DNA of 64,000 nucleotides from Klenkia taihuensis (lineage in GTDB: Bacteria > Actinomycetota > Actinomycetes > Mycobacteriales > Geodermatophilaceae): contig NZ_FOMD01000002.1 of assembly GCF_900112525.1 (NCBI RefSeq), forward strand, positions 620,001 through 684,000, given 5' to 3'. Position numbers and translations under genes: made by a program. The stretch's first letter is position 1; each line of letters begins with the position of its first letter. A model generated the notes under the pieces. The model did not search any database. It had not been told where the DNA came from and was given only the letters and a program-made list of their open reading frames with translations. Positions 26,886-34,809 of this stretch are shown one piece after another.

Positions 26886-26955
26886 TGCGGCGGCCGGCGT
26901 TGGGGCAGGTGGGACGGGTGGTAGCAGCCCGGTCGTTGTGAGCGTGAACATCGCT

Positions 26956-26979
26956 CGGCGTGTCCTTGTCGACACGCCG
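26956..26979. promoter_or_regulatory. Palindrome upstream of the second Ala/Pro-rich membrane protein gene
   Basis: CGGCGTGTC-CTTGTC-GACACGCCG is a perfect 9-bp inverted repeat with a 6-nt centre, 88 nt before the GTG at 27068. It shares the GTGTC...GACACGCC core with the palindrome at 25294. A TANNNT-type TAGGTT lies downstream near 27010. Confidence 0.5.
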
Positions 26980-27067
26980 ACTGGGACTGGTCCGTCACTC
27001 AGAGCCCCGTTAGGTTGCCTCTCCGTCAGCAACGAATGACACGAGTGCAATTCACCGGGGGACGAAC

Positions 27068-27949
27068 GTGGGAAGCAGGCATCGTGCTGCAGCAGGCCGG
27101 CACGCCGAGCCCGAGACCGAGGCCCGCGTGGCCCGCGTCCCGTCCGGGCCGACCCCCGTCCCGCCGCTGCCCCCGCTGACCGGTCTCCGCGTCGTCGCCG
27201 AGACCCCCGCCGACGCATCGCCCTTCCCCGCCTTCGGGCAGATCGCCACCGATGGCGGCGCCCGCCGCGCCGCCCCGGCCCCCGCCGGACCCGCCACCAC
27301 GGGGCCCACCACGGGCGGCGGCGCCACCGGGTCGCGCCGGGCGACCGGCCCTGCCACCGGCACCCGCCGGGCCCCCGGCCGCGACGTGCGCTGGGTGCCC
27401 GTCGCGCTGGCCATCTGGATCGCCAGCTTCCTGGCCGTCCCCGCCGCCGTGCTGGTGCACCAGGCGGTCAGCGACGGCGACACCGTCGTGCAGAACACCG
27501 CCGACACCACCGACAGCGGCACCGAGGACGGCGCGCCCGCCGCCGACGGCAGCACCCGGGACGACGCCGCCGCGGCCGACCCCTCCGGCAGCGCCGCGCC
27601 GGGCCGGCCGGCGCAGGACGGCACCGCGCAGGACGCCGTGACCGGCCAGGACCCCGCCGTCGTCGGCCCGGCCGACCCCACCGCGGCCGTCGTGGTGGTG
27701 GACGGCGTCCCCGTGCCGGTCCCCGGCGGCGGCGGTGCCGTCGCCGTCCCGTCGGCGGGTGCCCCGGTCTCCGCCGCAGCGGCGGTGGTCAGTCGTGCCC
27801 CGCAGGTGTCCTCCGCGGCCCCCTCGACCGCTCCCGCCACCCAGAGCACCGAGGTCGCCCCGCCCACCGAGGCCGCGATCGTCACCCAGCCCCCGGTCGA
27901 GGCGCCCGCCGCCGAGCAGGCCGCCGCGGTCGAGGCCGTCAGCCCCTAG
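27068..27949 (+). CDS. Ala/Pro-rich single-pass membrane protein, function unknown
   Basis: The 293-residue protein has a basic, Pro-rich cytosolic N-terminus (GSRHRAAAGRHAE), one membrane helix (about residues 110-133, VPVALAIWIASFLAVPAAV) and an Ala/Asp/Thr/Pro-rich extracytoplasmic tail without visible domain motifs. Overall design matches the protein at 25404. GTG 27068 follows a strong CCGGGGGACGAAC. The stop is TAG. The convergent 49-residue gene ends 1 nt away. No function can be assigned. Confidence 0.72.
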   Translation: MGSRHRAAAGRHAEPETEARVARVPSGPTPVPPLPPLTGLRVVAETPADASPFPAFGQIATDGGARRAAPAPAGPATTGPTTGGGATGSRRATGPATGTRRAPGRDVRWVPVALAIWIASFLAVPAAVLVHQAVSDGDTVVQNTADTTDSGTEDGAPAADGSTRDDAAAADPSGSAAPGRPAQDGTAQDAVTGQDPAVVGPADPTAAVVVVDGVPVPVPGGGGAVAVPSAGAPVSAAAAVVSRAPQVSSAAPSTAPATQSTEVAPPTEAAIVTQPPVEAPAAEQAAAVEAVSP

Positions 27950-27950
27950 G

Positions 27951-28100
27951 TCAGAGACCGGCGAGCTCGCGCTCCAGGGCGCGGTCGACGTCCAGCCGGA
28001 CGTCCTCGTTGCGCTCCGCGGTGCGCAGCACGCGGCCCAGCCACACCCCCAGCGCACAGGCGAGGGCCAACCACAGGACGGGGAGCCAGAGCCACATCAT
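27951..28100 (-). CDS. Tiny membrane protein, function unknown
   Basis: A 49-residue frame begins MMWLWLPVLWLALACALGVW, a single Trp-rich membrane helix, followed by an amphipathic charged helix (RTAERNEDVRLDVDRALERELAGL in part). GCGAGGTCCCG gives a plausible ribosome binding site before the double ATG. It resembles other short actinobacterial helix-plus-charged-tail proteins. It is read toward and nearly touches the gene at 27068. Confidence 0.6.
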   Translation of the reverse strand: MMWLWLPVLWLALACALGVWLGRVLRTAERNEDVRLDVDRALERELAGL

Positions 28101-28263
28101 CGGGACCTCGCGGGCTACTGCAGGGCTGGTGCCGGGAACGTACAGGTGAACACGGGGTTCCACGAGCGCAACACCGCGAAACGCCGGTGACGGGCCAACC
28201 CCGAGGGGTGACGACGGGCGCGGGACGCTCAACGCAGCCGGTCGCGACGACGACGACCACCGG

Positions 28264-30897
28264 GTGAACCCAGGCCCTCCGGCGCTCCCCGGCGGTCCCC
28301 CGCTGGCCGCGACGCCCCGTCGGGTGGCCACCGGGGCCGTCGTGCTGTCCGCGGGCATCGTCGTGTCCGCCGCCCAGCCGGCCCCGCTGTCCGACCTCGG
28401 CGTCGCGCTGTTCTCCGTGCTCGCCCTCCTCGGCGGGGCCCTGCTGGCCCGCTCGGCCGCCCGGCGCAGCAGCCACCCCGGCGTGTGGGGCTGGTACGCC
28501 GGCGCCCTCGTGACCGCCGGCGTCGGGGCCGCCCTCGCGCTGCACGTACCCGGGTCGACCGTGCCGATGACCGTCGGCGCGCTCCCCGGGATGCTGCTCA
28601 CCGTCCCGCCGCTGCTCCGGCTCATCCCGACCGGCACCTGGCGCCGGCTGCGCGCCCAGCTCGTCACCTCGCTGCTGTTGTTCCTCGACGCCTGCCTGCT
28701 CTGCGCGCTGGCCACCTTCGAGCTGGTCAGCGGCCGGTCGCTGGGCCTCGACACCGTCTTCGACATCACCCTGGTGGCCCTCGGCACCACGCTGGCGCTG
28801 CTCACCGCGATGGGCCTGCTCGTCGTCGCCAGCACCTCCGGTGCGCTGCGCCGGGTCGCCGTGCTCGCGCTCTCCGGACAGGTGACGATCACCGGCGCCC
28901 TGGTGCTGATGGCCTTCTCCGACGAGGACGACGCCGCCACCCCGCCCCTGGTGGCCACCGCGGTCGTCGCCACCGTCGGCCTGGCCCTGCTGGTCAGCGC
29001 GGCCCTGCAGGACCACACCCGCGGCGAGCCGCTGGCGCAGGACGAGCCGCTGTCCTTCGTCGCCGCCGTCCTGCCGCACCTCACCGCGCTCGCCGGCGGG
29101 TCGCTGCTGCTCACCGGCGTGCTCATCACCGGCACCCTGGACGTCGCCCAGACCGTGCTCGGCGGCGTCGGCCTCGTCCTGCTCGTGGCGCACCAGACCG
29201 TCTCCTGGCGCGACAGCCGCGACCTCACCCGATCCCTGCAGCGCAGCGACGCCTACTTCCGCGCGGTGGTCCGCTCCGCCGTCGACCCGGTGGTGATCCT
29301 GGCCGGCGACCTCGCCATCACGTGGTCCTCCCCCGGTTTCGGCGACATCATCGGCCGAAGCGCCGAGCGGTTGGTGGGCCGCGACGTCCGCACCGCCGTG
29401 CACCCCGACGACCGGCCCGCGCTCACCGCCGCGCTGCTGGCCCCCCAGGTCGGCGACACGCGCGAGGGCCGCACCGCCACCGCCCGGGTACGCCACGACG
29501 ACGGCCGCTGGCTGCTGCTGCAGGCCCGGGTCCGCGACCTGCGCGACGACCCCGACGTCGGCGCCCTCGTGCTGCACTGCCGCGACCTCACCCGCGCCAC
29601 CCCGCAGCACGCCGCCGTCGCCGACGCCCTCCCGCTGGGCGGCACCGACCTCGAGACCGGCCTGCCCGACCGCAGCGCCCTGGTGGCCCGGCTGGCCGAG
29701 CTCGCCCGCGGCGGCGCCGAGGTCGGCCTGGTCAAGATCGGCATCGGCGGGCTGCCCGACACCCCGCCGGCCGACGTCGTCCGCGAGGTCGCCGGGCGGC
29801 TGTCCCGCGTGCTGCGCGGCGGCGACCGGCTGCTGCGCTCGGGCCCGCACGAGTTCGCCGTCCTCGTCGACGGCACCATCAGCGACGCCGAGACCCTCGC
29901 CGAGCGGCTGGTGGGCGCGGTCCCCGCCGACGCCCCGGTGCACGGCCTGCGGCTGACCGCCTGCGCCGGCCTCACCTCGCTGGAGGGCACCGACCACGAG
30001 CCGGTCGAGGTGCTGCGCCGCGCCTCCCTCGCCCTGGGCAGCGCCCGCGGCGCCGGGCCCGGGCGGGTGCGCCGGCACTCCGTCGCCCTGCTCATCGCGC
30101 AGAACCGCCGCGAGGCGCTGCGCTCCGACCTGGCGCAGGCCCTCGACCGCGGCGAGCTGCGGCTGGTCTACCAACCCGTCGTCGACCTCGCCCTGCAGAA
30201 GGTCGTCTCCGTCGAGGCGCTGCTGCGCTGGCAGCACCCCACCTGGGGCGCGGTCTCACCCGCCGAGTTCGTGCCGCTGGCCGAGGAGTCGGCGCTGGTC
30301 ACCGAGCTGGGCCGCTGGGTCATGCACACCGCCACCGCGGCCATCGCCGACCTCGGCCGGCCCGACCTCTGCGTCGCGGTCAACGTCGCCGCCCGGCACG
30401 TGCGCAGCGGCCAGCTGCTCACCGACGTCTCCGACGCGCTCGCCGCCAGCGGCCTGGCCCCGCAGCGGCTGGTCCTCGAGCTCACCGAGTCGGTGCTGCT
30501 CGACGAGGCCCACGTGACCGACGAGCTGGCCGCGCTGCGCCGGATGGGCGTCCGGATCGCCGTCGACGACTTCGGCACCGGCTGGTCGTCGCTGGCCTAC
30601 CTGGTCGGCCTGCCCATCGACGTGCTCAAGATGGACCGTGCCTTCCTCGCCTCCGTCGAGACCGACCCCCGGCACCAGGCGCTGTGCCGCTCGGTGCTGC
30701 ACCTGGGCACCAGCCTCGGCCTGGACGTCGTCGTCGAAGGCGTGGAGACCCCGCGCGAGCTGCAGCTGCTGCGCGACATGGGCCACCGCTTCGTGCAGGG
30801 CTTCCTGCTCGCCCGGCCCACCGAGGTGACCGCCCTGGCCGAGGTGGCCGCCGCCGTCCCCGCCGGGCTGGCCGCCGTCCAGGGGGCCGACCGGTGA
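28264..30897 (+). CDS. Membrane PAS-GGDEF(degenerate)-EAL protein, c-di-GMP phosphodiesterase
   Basis: The 877-residue protein has about nine N-terminal membrane helices (to about residue 315), a PAS domain (about 330-440), a GGDEF-like domain and an EAL domain (about 620-870). In the GGDEF domain the signature is SGPHEF (526-531), so cyclase activity is not expected. The EAL domain keeps its metal and catalytic residues: EALLRW (Glu651), NVAARH, LELTES, VDDFGTG, KMDRAF and VEGVET. It should hydrolyse c-di-GMP. Its stop overlaps the next start by GTGA. This is the first gene of a five-gene coupled operon. Confidence 0.93.
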   Translation: MNPGPPALPGGPPLAATPRRVATGAVVLSAGIVVSAAQPAPLSDLGVALFSVLALLGGALLARSAARRSSHPGVWGWYAGALVTAGVGAALALHVPGSTVPMTVGALPGMLLTVPPLLRLIPTGTWRRLRAQLVTSLLLFLDACLLCALATFELVSGRSLGLDTVFDITLVALGTTLALLTAMGLLVVASTSGALRRVAVLALSGQVTITGALVLMAFSDEDDAATPPLVATAVVATVGLALLVSAALQDHTRGEPLAQDEPLSFVAAVLPHLTALAGGSLLLTGVLITGTLDVAQTVLGGVGLVLLVAHQTVSWRDSRDLTRSLQRSDAYFRAVVRSAVDPVVILAGDLAITWSSPGFGDIIGRSAERLVGRDVRTAVHPDDRPALTAALLAPQVGDTREGRTATARVRHDDGRWLLLQARVRDLRDDPDVGALVLHCRDLTRATPQHAAVADALPLGGTDLETGLPDRSALVARLAELARGGAEVGLVKIGIGGLPDTPPADVVREVAGRLSRVLRGGDRLLRSGPHEFAVLVDGTISDAETLAERLVGAVPADAPVHGLRLTACAGLTSLEGTDHEPVEVLRRASLALGSARGAGPGRVRRHSVALLIAQNRREALRSDLAQALDRGELRLVYQPVVDLALQKVVSVEALLRWQHPTWGAVSPAEFVPLAEESALVTELGRWVMHTATAAIADLGRPDLCVAVNVAARHVRSGQLLTDVSDALAASGLAPQRLVLELTESVLLDEAHVTDELAALRRMGVRIAVDDFGTGWSSLAYLVGLPIDVLKMDRAFLASVETDPRHQALCRSVLHLGTSLGLDVVVEGVETPRELQLLRDMGHRFVQGFLLARPTEVTALAEVAAAVPAGLAAVQGADR

Positions 30898-33440
30898 GCG
30901 GGCAGCTGCGCCGCGGCGCGCTCCTGGTGCTGGCCGGGACCCTGGCCATCCTGGCCGCGCTGGCCGTCACCCCGGTGACCAGCGTCGGGTTCCAGGCCGA
31001 CAACACCGTGCTCGGCCTGCTCACCGCGGTCACCGCCGTCCGCGCGCACCGGCTGGCCCGGGGCACCACCGGACGGCGGGGGACGTCGTGGCGGCTGCTC
31101 GCCTGGTCCGGGGCGCTGTTCTCCCTGGCCGCGCTGGTCACCGGCAGCGGGCTGGCCGGCTCCTTCGGCGTCGTCGGACTCGGCGACCTGCTGCTGCTGC
31201 CGGTCCTCGTCGTCCCGCCGCTGGTGTGCGTCCGGCTGGCCACCGAGGTGCGCATGGCCCGCAGCCTGGCCCTCCTGGTGGACGGCGCCTCGGTGGTGCT
31301 CGCGCTGGCCTTCGTGGTCGACGTCCTGGCGCTCTCGGCCCCCGACCAGCTGCGCACGCCTCCCCCGGTCGCCCTCGGCTACGCCGGGTACGCCGTCCTC
31401 GTCGTCGGCCTGGCCGGCGCGGTCCTGACCGTGACCACCCGCGAGCTGCAGCGCCCGGCCACCGCGATGGTGGTCATGAACCTGATGGTGGCCGTCGCCG
31501 CAGCCATGCTCGCCGTCGGCCTGGACCGGCCCGGCCTGCTCTGGCAGGGCATCGGGGACCTCGCCTGCCTGGTCGCCCTGGAGGCGGGCGTGGCCGCGAT
31601 CGCCACCGCCCCCCGCCGTCCGGCCTCCCCCGACGACGTCGCCGCCCGCAGCCCACGGGTCAACGCCACCGGTCTGGCCATCACCCTGCTGGCCCTCGGC
31701 GGCGTGCCCGTCGCGCTGGTCGTGGCGCTGCTGCGCGACCAGGACCTCACCCCGTGGTCCACCGCCGCGCTGGCCGCCGTCGTCGCGCTGCTGATGGTCC
31801 GCAGCACCCTGCGCATCCGCAGCAGCGCCGGCCTGGTCGCCGACCTGGTGCGCAACGAGGAGGACCTGCGCGCCCTGGTCGAGGGCAGCACCGACGGCGT
31901 GGTCATCGTCGACGACGACCTGCGGCTGCGCTTCGCCTCCCCCGCGGCCCGCACCCTGCTCGGCGTGGGCGACGACGCCGCCGACCGGGACCTGCTGGAC
32001 CTGGTGCTGCCCGCCGACCGCGAGGCCGCCCGCGCCGCGCTCGCGGCCGGCACCCCCACCCTGCACCTGCGGGTCCCCGGCGACGCCGGCCAGCCCGCCG
32101 AGCTCGAGGTCACCCAGCACGAGCGGGCCGGCTCCGGCCGCCGGGTGCTGCACCTGCGCGACGCCACCGTCCGGCTGCGCCGCGAGCGCGAGCTGGAGCG
32201 GATGGCCTACACCGACCACCTCACCCGGCTGCCCAACCGCGCCCTGCTGTTCGAGGAGCTGGCCGCCCCCGCCGGCGAGCGCTGCCTGCTGGTGCTGGAC
32301 CTCGACGGGTTCAAGGCGGTCAACGACGTGGCCGGCCACGAGGCCGGCGACCAGCTGCTGGTCGAGGTCGCCCGCCGGCTGCGCACCGTCGTCCGCGACC
32401 AGGACGTCGTCTGCCGGCTCGGCGGCGACGAGTTCGCCGTGGTGGTCGACGGCACCCCGGCCGAGGCGGTGGAGGCCGCGCAGCGCGTCGTCGACGCCAT
32501 GGCGCTGCCGCACCGCACCGCCGACCGCACCTTCGCCCTCGGCGCCAGCGTCGGGGTCGCCGAGCTGCACCCCGGCGGCGGCCAGCTGGCCTTCCGCGAG
32601 GCCGACGCGGCGCTGCGGGCCGCCAAGCGCGCCGGCAAGGGCTGCGTCCGGGTCTGGGACGGCGGCGCCGGCGGCGACGCGGCGGGTTCCGTGGCCGCGG
32701 CCATCGCCGCCGGGGAGGTCGAGCTGCGCTACAGCGTCACCGGCCGCACCGGCCACGAGCGCGCGCTGCACGGCGCGCCTGCCTGGGCGCACCCCTCGGG
32801 CGCGCTGCTGCCCGCGGCGGAGCTGTGGGCCGCCGCCGGCCGGCAGGGCTGCGACGCCGAGCTGCAGCACTGGGTGCTCGCCCAGGCCACCCGGCACGCC
32901 GCGACCCTGCCCGCGGTCACCCTGCTCGCCCTGGACCTGCCCGCCGGGCACGTGCAGGCCGCCCGGCTTGTGGACGACGTCCGCGGCGCGCTCGAGGTTT
33001 CCGGGCTGCCCGCCGAGCGGCTGTCCCTGGCCTTCACCGAGGAGGCCCTGCTCACCTCGACCGCGGACCTGGTGCCCGCCCTGCACGAGCTGCGGGCGCT
33101 GGGCGTCCGGCTGTGCCTGGACGACTTCGGCATGGGGCAGACGCTGTACGCCCACCTGTCGCGGGTGCCCCTGACCAGCGTGCGGATCGACGTGTCCGCG
33201 CTCGGCGCCCGGGACGACGAGGACCTGCTGCGCCGGGTGCAGGCCATCGTGCGCAGCGCGGACATGTTCGGCCTGCGCACCGTCGCCCACGGGATCGGCC
33301 CCGGGCCGCTGCTGGACGCGGTGCTGGCGTGCGGGGTGTCGATGGTGCGCACCCGCGCCGACCTGAAGCAGGTGCCCTGGTCCCGGGTGCAGCAGGAGCT
33401 GGCTGCGGGGACGACCGGCACCCGGATACTGGCCGGGTGA
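30894..33440 (+). CDS. Membrane PAS-GGDEF-EAL(degenerate) protein, diguanylate cyclase
   Basis: The 848-residue protein has about eight N-terminal membrane helices (to about 300), a PAS domain, a GGDEF domain with the intact signature RLGGDEF (Gly510-Phe514), preceded by YTDHLTRLPNRALLFEEL (typical cyclase entry), and a C-terminal EAL-like domain. The EAL domain is broken: the catalytic Glu position is Arg623 (ERALHGAPAW), VEGVET is replaced by AHGIGP and KMDRAF by RIDVSA. It should make c-di-GMP but not degrade it. GTG 30894 is fixed by the GTGA overlap. It is the mirror image of its upstream neighbour, so the two probably act as one opposed or balanced pair. Confidence 0.93.
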   Translation: MSGQLRRGALLVLAGTLAILAALAVTPVTSVGFQADNTVLGLLTAVTAVRAHRLARGTTGRRGTSWRLLAWSGALFSLAALVTGSGLAGSFGVVGLGDLLLLPVLVVPPLVCVRLATEVRMARSLALLVDGASVVLALAFVVDVLALSAPDQLRTPPPVALGYAGYAVLVVGLAGAVLTVTTRELQRPATAMVVMNLMVAVAAAMLAVGLDRPGLLWQGIGDLACLVALEAGVAAIATAPRRPASPDDVAARSPRVNATGLAITLLALGGVPVALVVALLRDQDLTPWSTAALAAVVALLMVRSTLRIRSSAGLVADLVRNEEDLRALVEGSTDGVVIVDDDLRLRFASPAARTLLGVGDDAADRDLLDLVLPADREAARAALAAGTPTLHLRVPGDAGQPAELEVTQHERAGSGRRVLHLRDATVRLRRERELERMAYTDHLTRLPNRALLFEELAAPAGERCLLVLDLDGFKAVNDVAGHEAGDQLLVEVARRLRTVVRDQDVVCRLGGDEFAVVVDGTPAEAVEAAQRVVDAMALPHRTADRTFALGASVGVAELHPGGGQLAFREADAALRAAKRAGKGCVRVWDGGAGGDAAGSVAAAIAAGEVELRYSVTGRTGHERALHGAPAWAHPSGALLPAAELWAAAGRQGCDAELQHWVLAQATRHAATLPAVTLLALDLPAGHVQAARLVDDVRGALEVSGLPAERLSLAFTEEALLTSTADLVPALHELRALGVRLCLDDFGMGQTLYAHLSRVPLTSVRIDVSALGARDDEDLLRRVQAIVRSADMFGLRTVAHGIGPGPLLDAVLACGVSMVRTRADLKQVPWSRVQQELAAGTTGTRILAG

Positions 33441-34198
33441 GCCTGACGTTCCTCGGACACTCCACCGTCCGGGTCGAACTGGCAGGTCGCACCGTGCTCA
33501 CCGACCCGCTGCTCACCGGCCGGGTCGGCCCGCTGCGGCGGGTGGTGCCCCCGCCGGCCCCCGCGACGTGGGCCGGTGTCGACCTGGTGCTGCTCAGCCA
33601 CCTGCACGGCGACCACACCCACCTGCCCTCCCTGCGGCTGCTGGGCACCGGCACCCGGGTCGTGGTGCCGCCCGGCGGTGGCGCGTGGCTGCGCGGGCAC
33701 GGGTTCACCGCCGTCGAGGAGCTCGCGCCCGGGGAGACGCTCACGGACGGCGGGCTGACCGTCCGCGGCGTCGAGGCGGTGCACAGCGGGCACCGCTGGG
33801 GCCCGCGCTCCACCCGCGGCCCGGACGCCGTCGCCATGGGCCACCTGGTCTCCGGCGACGGGCGCACCGTCTACGCCGCCGGCGACACCGACGTCTTCCC
33901 CGCCATGACCGACCTCGCGCCGGTCGACGTCGCCCTGCTGCCGGTGTGGGGCTGGGGCCTCACCCTCGGCCCCGGCCACATGGACCCCGCCGGCGCGGCG
34001 CTGGCCTGCTCGCTGCTGCGGCCCGCGGTCGCCGTCCCCGTGCACTGGGGCACCCTCGCGCTGCCCGGCGTGGCCGGCACGGGGCGGATGCGCTCGCTGC
34101 TGGTCGACCCGCCGCGCCGGTTCGCCGCCGACGTCGCCGCGGCCGGCCTGCCCACCCGCGTGCTGGTCACCGAGCCCGGGTCGGAGGTCGAGCTGTGA
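33437..34198 (+). CDS. Metallo-beta-lactamase-fold hydrolase (UlaG-like)
   Basis: The 253-residue protein starts LTFLGHSTVRVELAGRTVLTDP and carries the zinc-binding motif SHLHGDHTHLP, a second-site GDTDVF and a late histidine in PVHWGTLALP. These are features of UlaG / NAPE-PLD-type hydrolases of the metallo-beta-lactamase superfamily. Substrate is unknown; phosphodiester or lactone hydrolysis are the usual activities. The GTG start overlaps the cyclase stop (GTGA), and its stop overlaps the DedA start, so it belongs to the c-di-GMP operon. Confidence 0.88.
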   Translation: MSLTFLGHSTVRVELAGRTVLTDPLLTGRVGPLRRVVPPPAPATWAGVDLVLLSHLHGDHTHLPSLRLLGTGTRVVVPPGGGAWLRGHGFTAVEELAPGETLTDGGLTVRGVEAVHSGHRWGPRSTRGPDAVAMGHLVSGDGRTVYAAGDTDVFPAMTDLAPVDVALLPVWGWGLTLGPGHMDPAGAALACSLLRPAVAVPVHWGTLALPGVAGTGRMRSLLVDPPRRFAADVAAAGLPTRVLVTEPGSEVEL

Positions 34199-34809
34199 GC
34201 GTGCAGGTGCTGGCGTCGGGATGGACCGACAGCAGCTCGCTGGGCTACCCGGTGCTGTTCGGCGGCGTCCTGCTGGGCTCGGTCGTGCCGGTGGTGCCCA
34301 CCGGGCCGCTGCTGTCGGTCGCGGCCGCCGTGGCGATGACCACCGACCGGCTGGAGATCGCGCTGGTCCTGCTGCTGGCCACGCTCGCCGCGTTCCTCGG
34401 CGACGTCGTCACCTTCGCCATCGCCCGGTTCGGCGGGCCCGCCGCGGTGCGCTGGGTCGCCCGCGGCCAGCACGCCGACCGGCTGGAGGAGGTGCGCGGG
34501 CAGTTCACGGCGCACGGCTGGCAGATCGTCGTGGTCGGCCGGCTGCTGCCCGCCGGCCGCATCCCGGTCCTGGTCGCCGCCGGCGCGCTCGCCTACCCGT
34601 GGCGGCGGCTGCTGCCGGCCTCCTTCGCCGCCGCCGCGCTGTGGGCGATCGCCTACGCACTCCTCGGCGTGGTCAGCGGCGGCATCTTCGACAACCCGCT
34701 GATCGCCACGCTGGTCGCCACCGGCCTGGTGCTGGTGGTCGGGCTGGTGTCCAACCTGGTCGCCTCCCGCCGGCGCAAGGCCAAGGCGGCGCGGGAGCAC
34801 TCGTCGTGA
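34195..34809 (+). CDS. DedA/VTT-domain membrane protein
   Basis: The 204-residue protein has five to six membrane helices and the DedA-family segments GDVVTFAIARFGG and FTAHGWQIVVVGRLLPAGRIPVLVAAG (quoted in part). The second holds the conserved Arg/Gly/Pro loop. DedA proteins are linked to recycling of undecaprenyl phosphate and phospholipid flipping. In this operon it may supply lipid carrier traffic for envelope polymers. The GTG at 34195 is set by the GTGA overlap; the stop overlaps the next gene by 1 nt (TGATG). Confidence 0.88.
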   Translation: MSVQVLASGWTDSSSLGYPVLFGGVLLGSVVPVVPTGPLLSVAAAVAMTTDRLEIALVLLLATLAAFLGDVVTFAIARFGGPAAVRWVARGQHADRLEEVRGQFTAHGWQIVVVGRLLPAGRIPVLVAAGALAYPWRRLLPASFAAAALWAIAYALLGVVSGGIFDNPLIATLVATGLVLVVGLVSNLVASRRRKAKAAREHSS

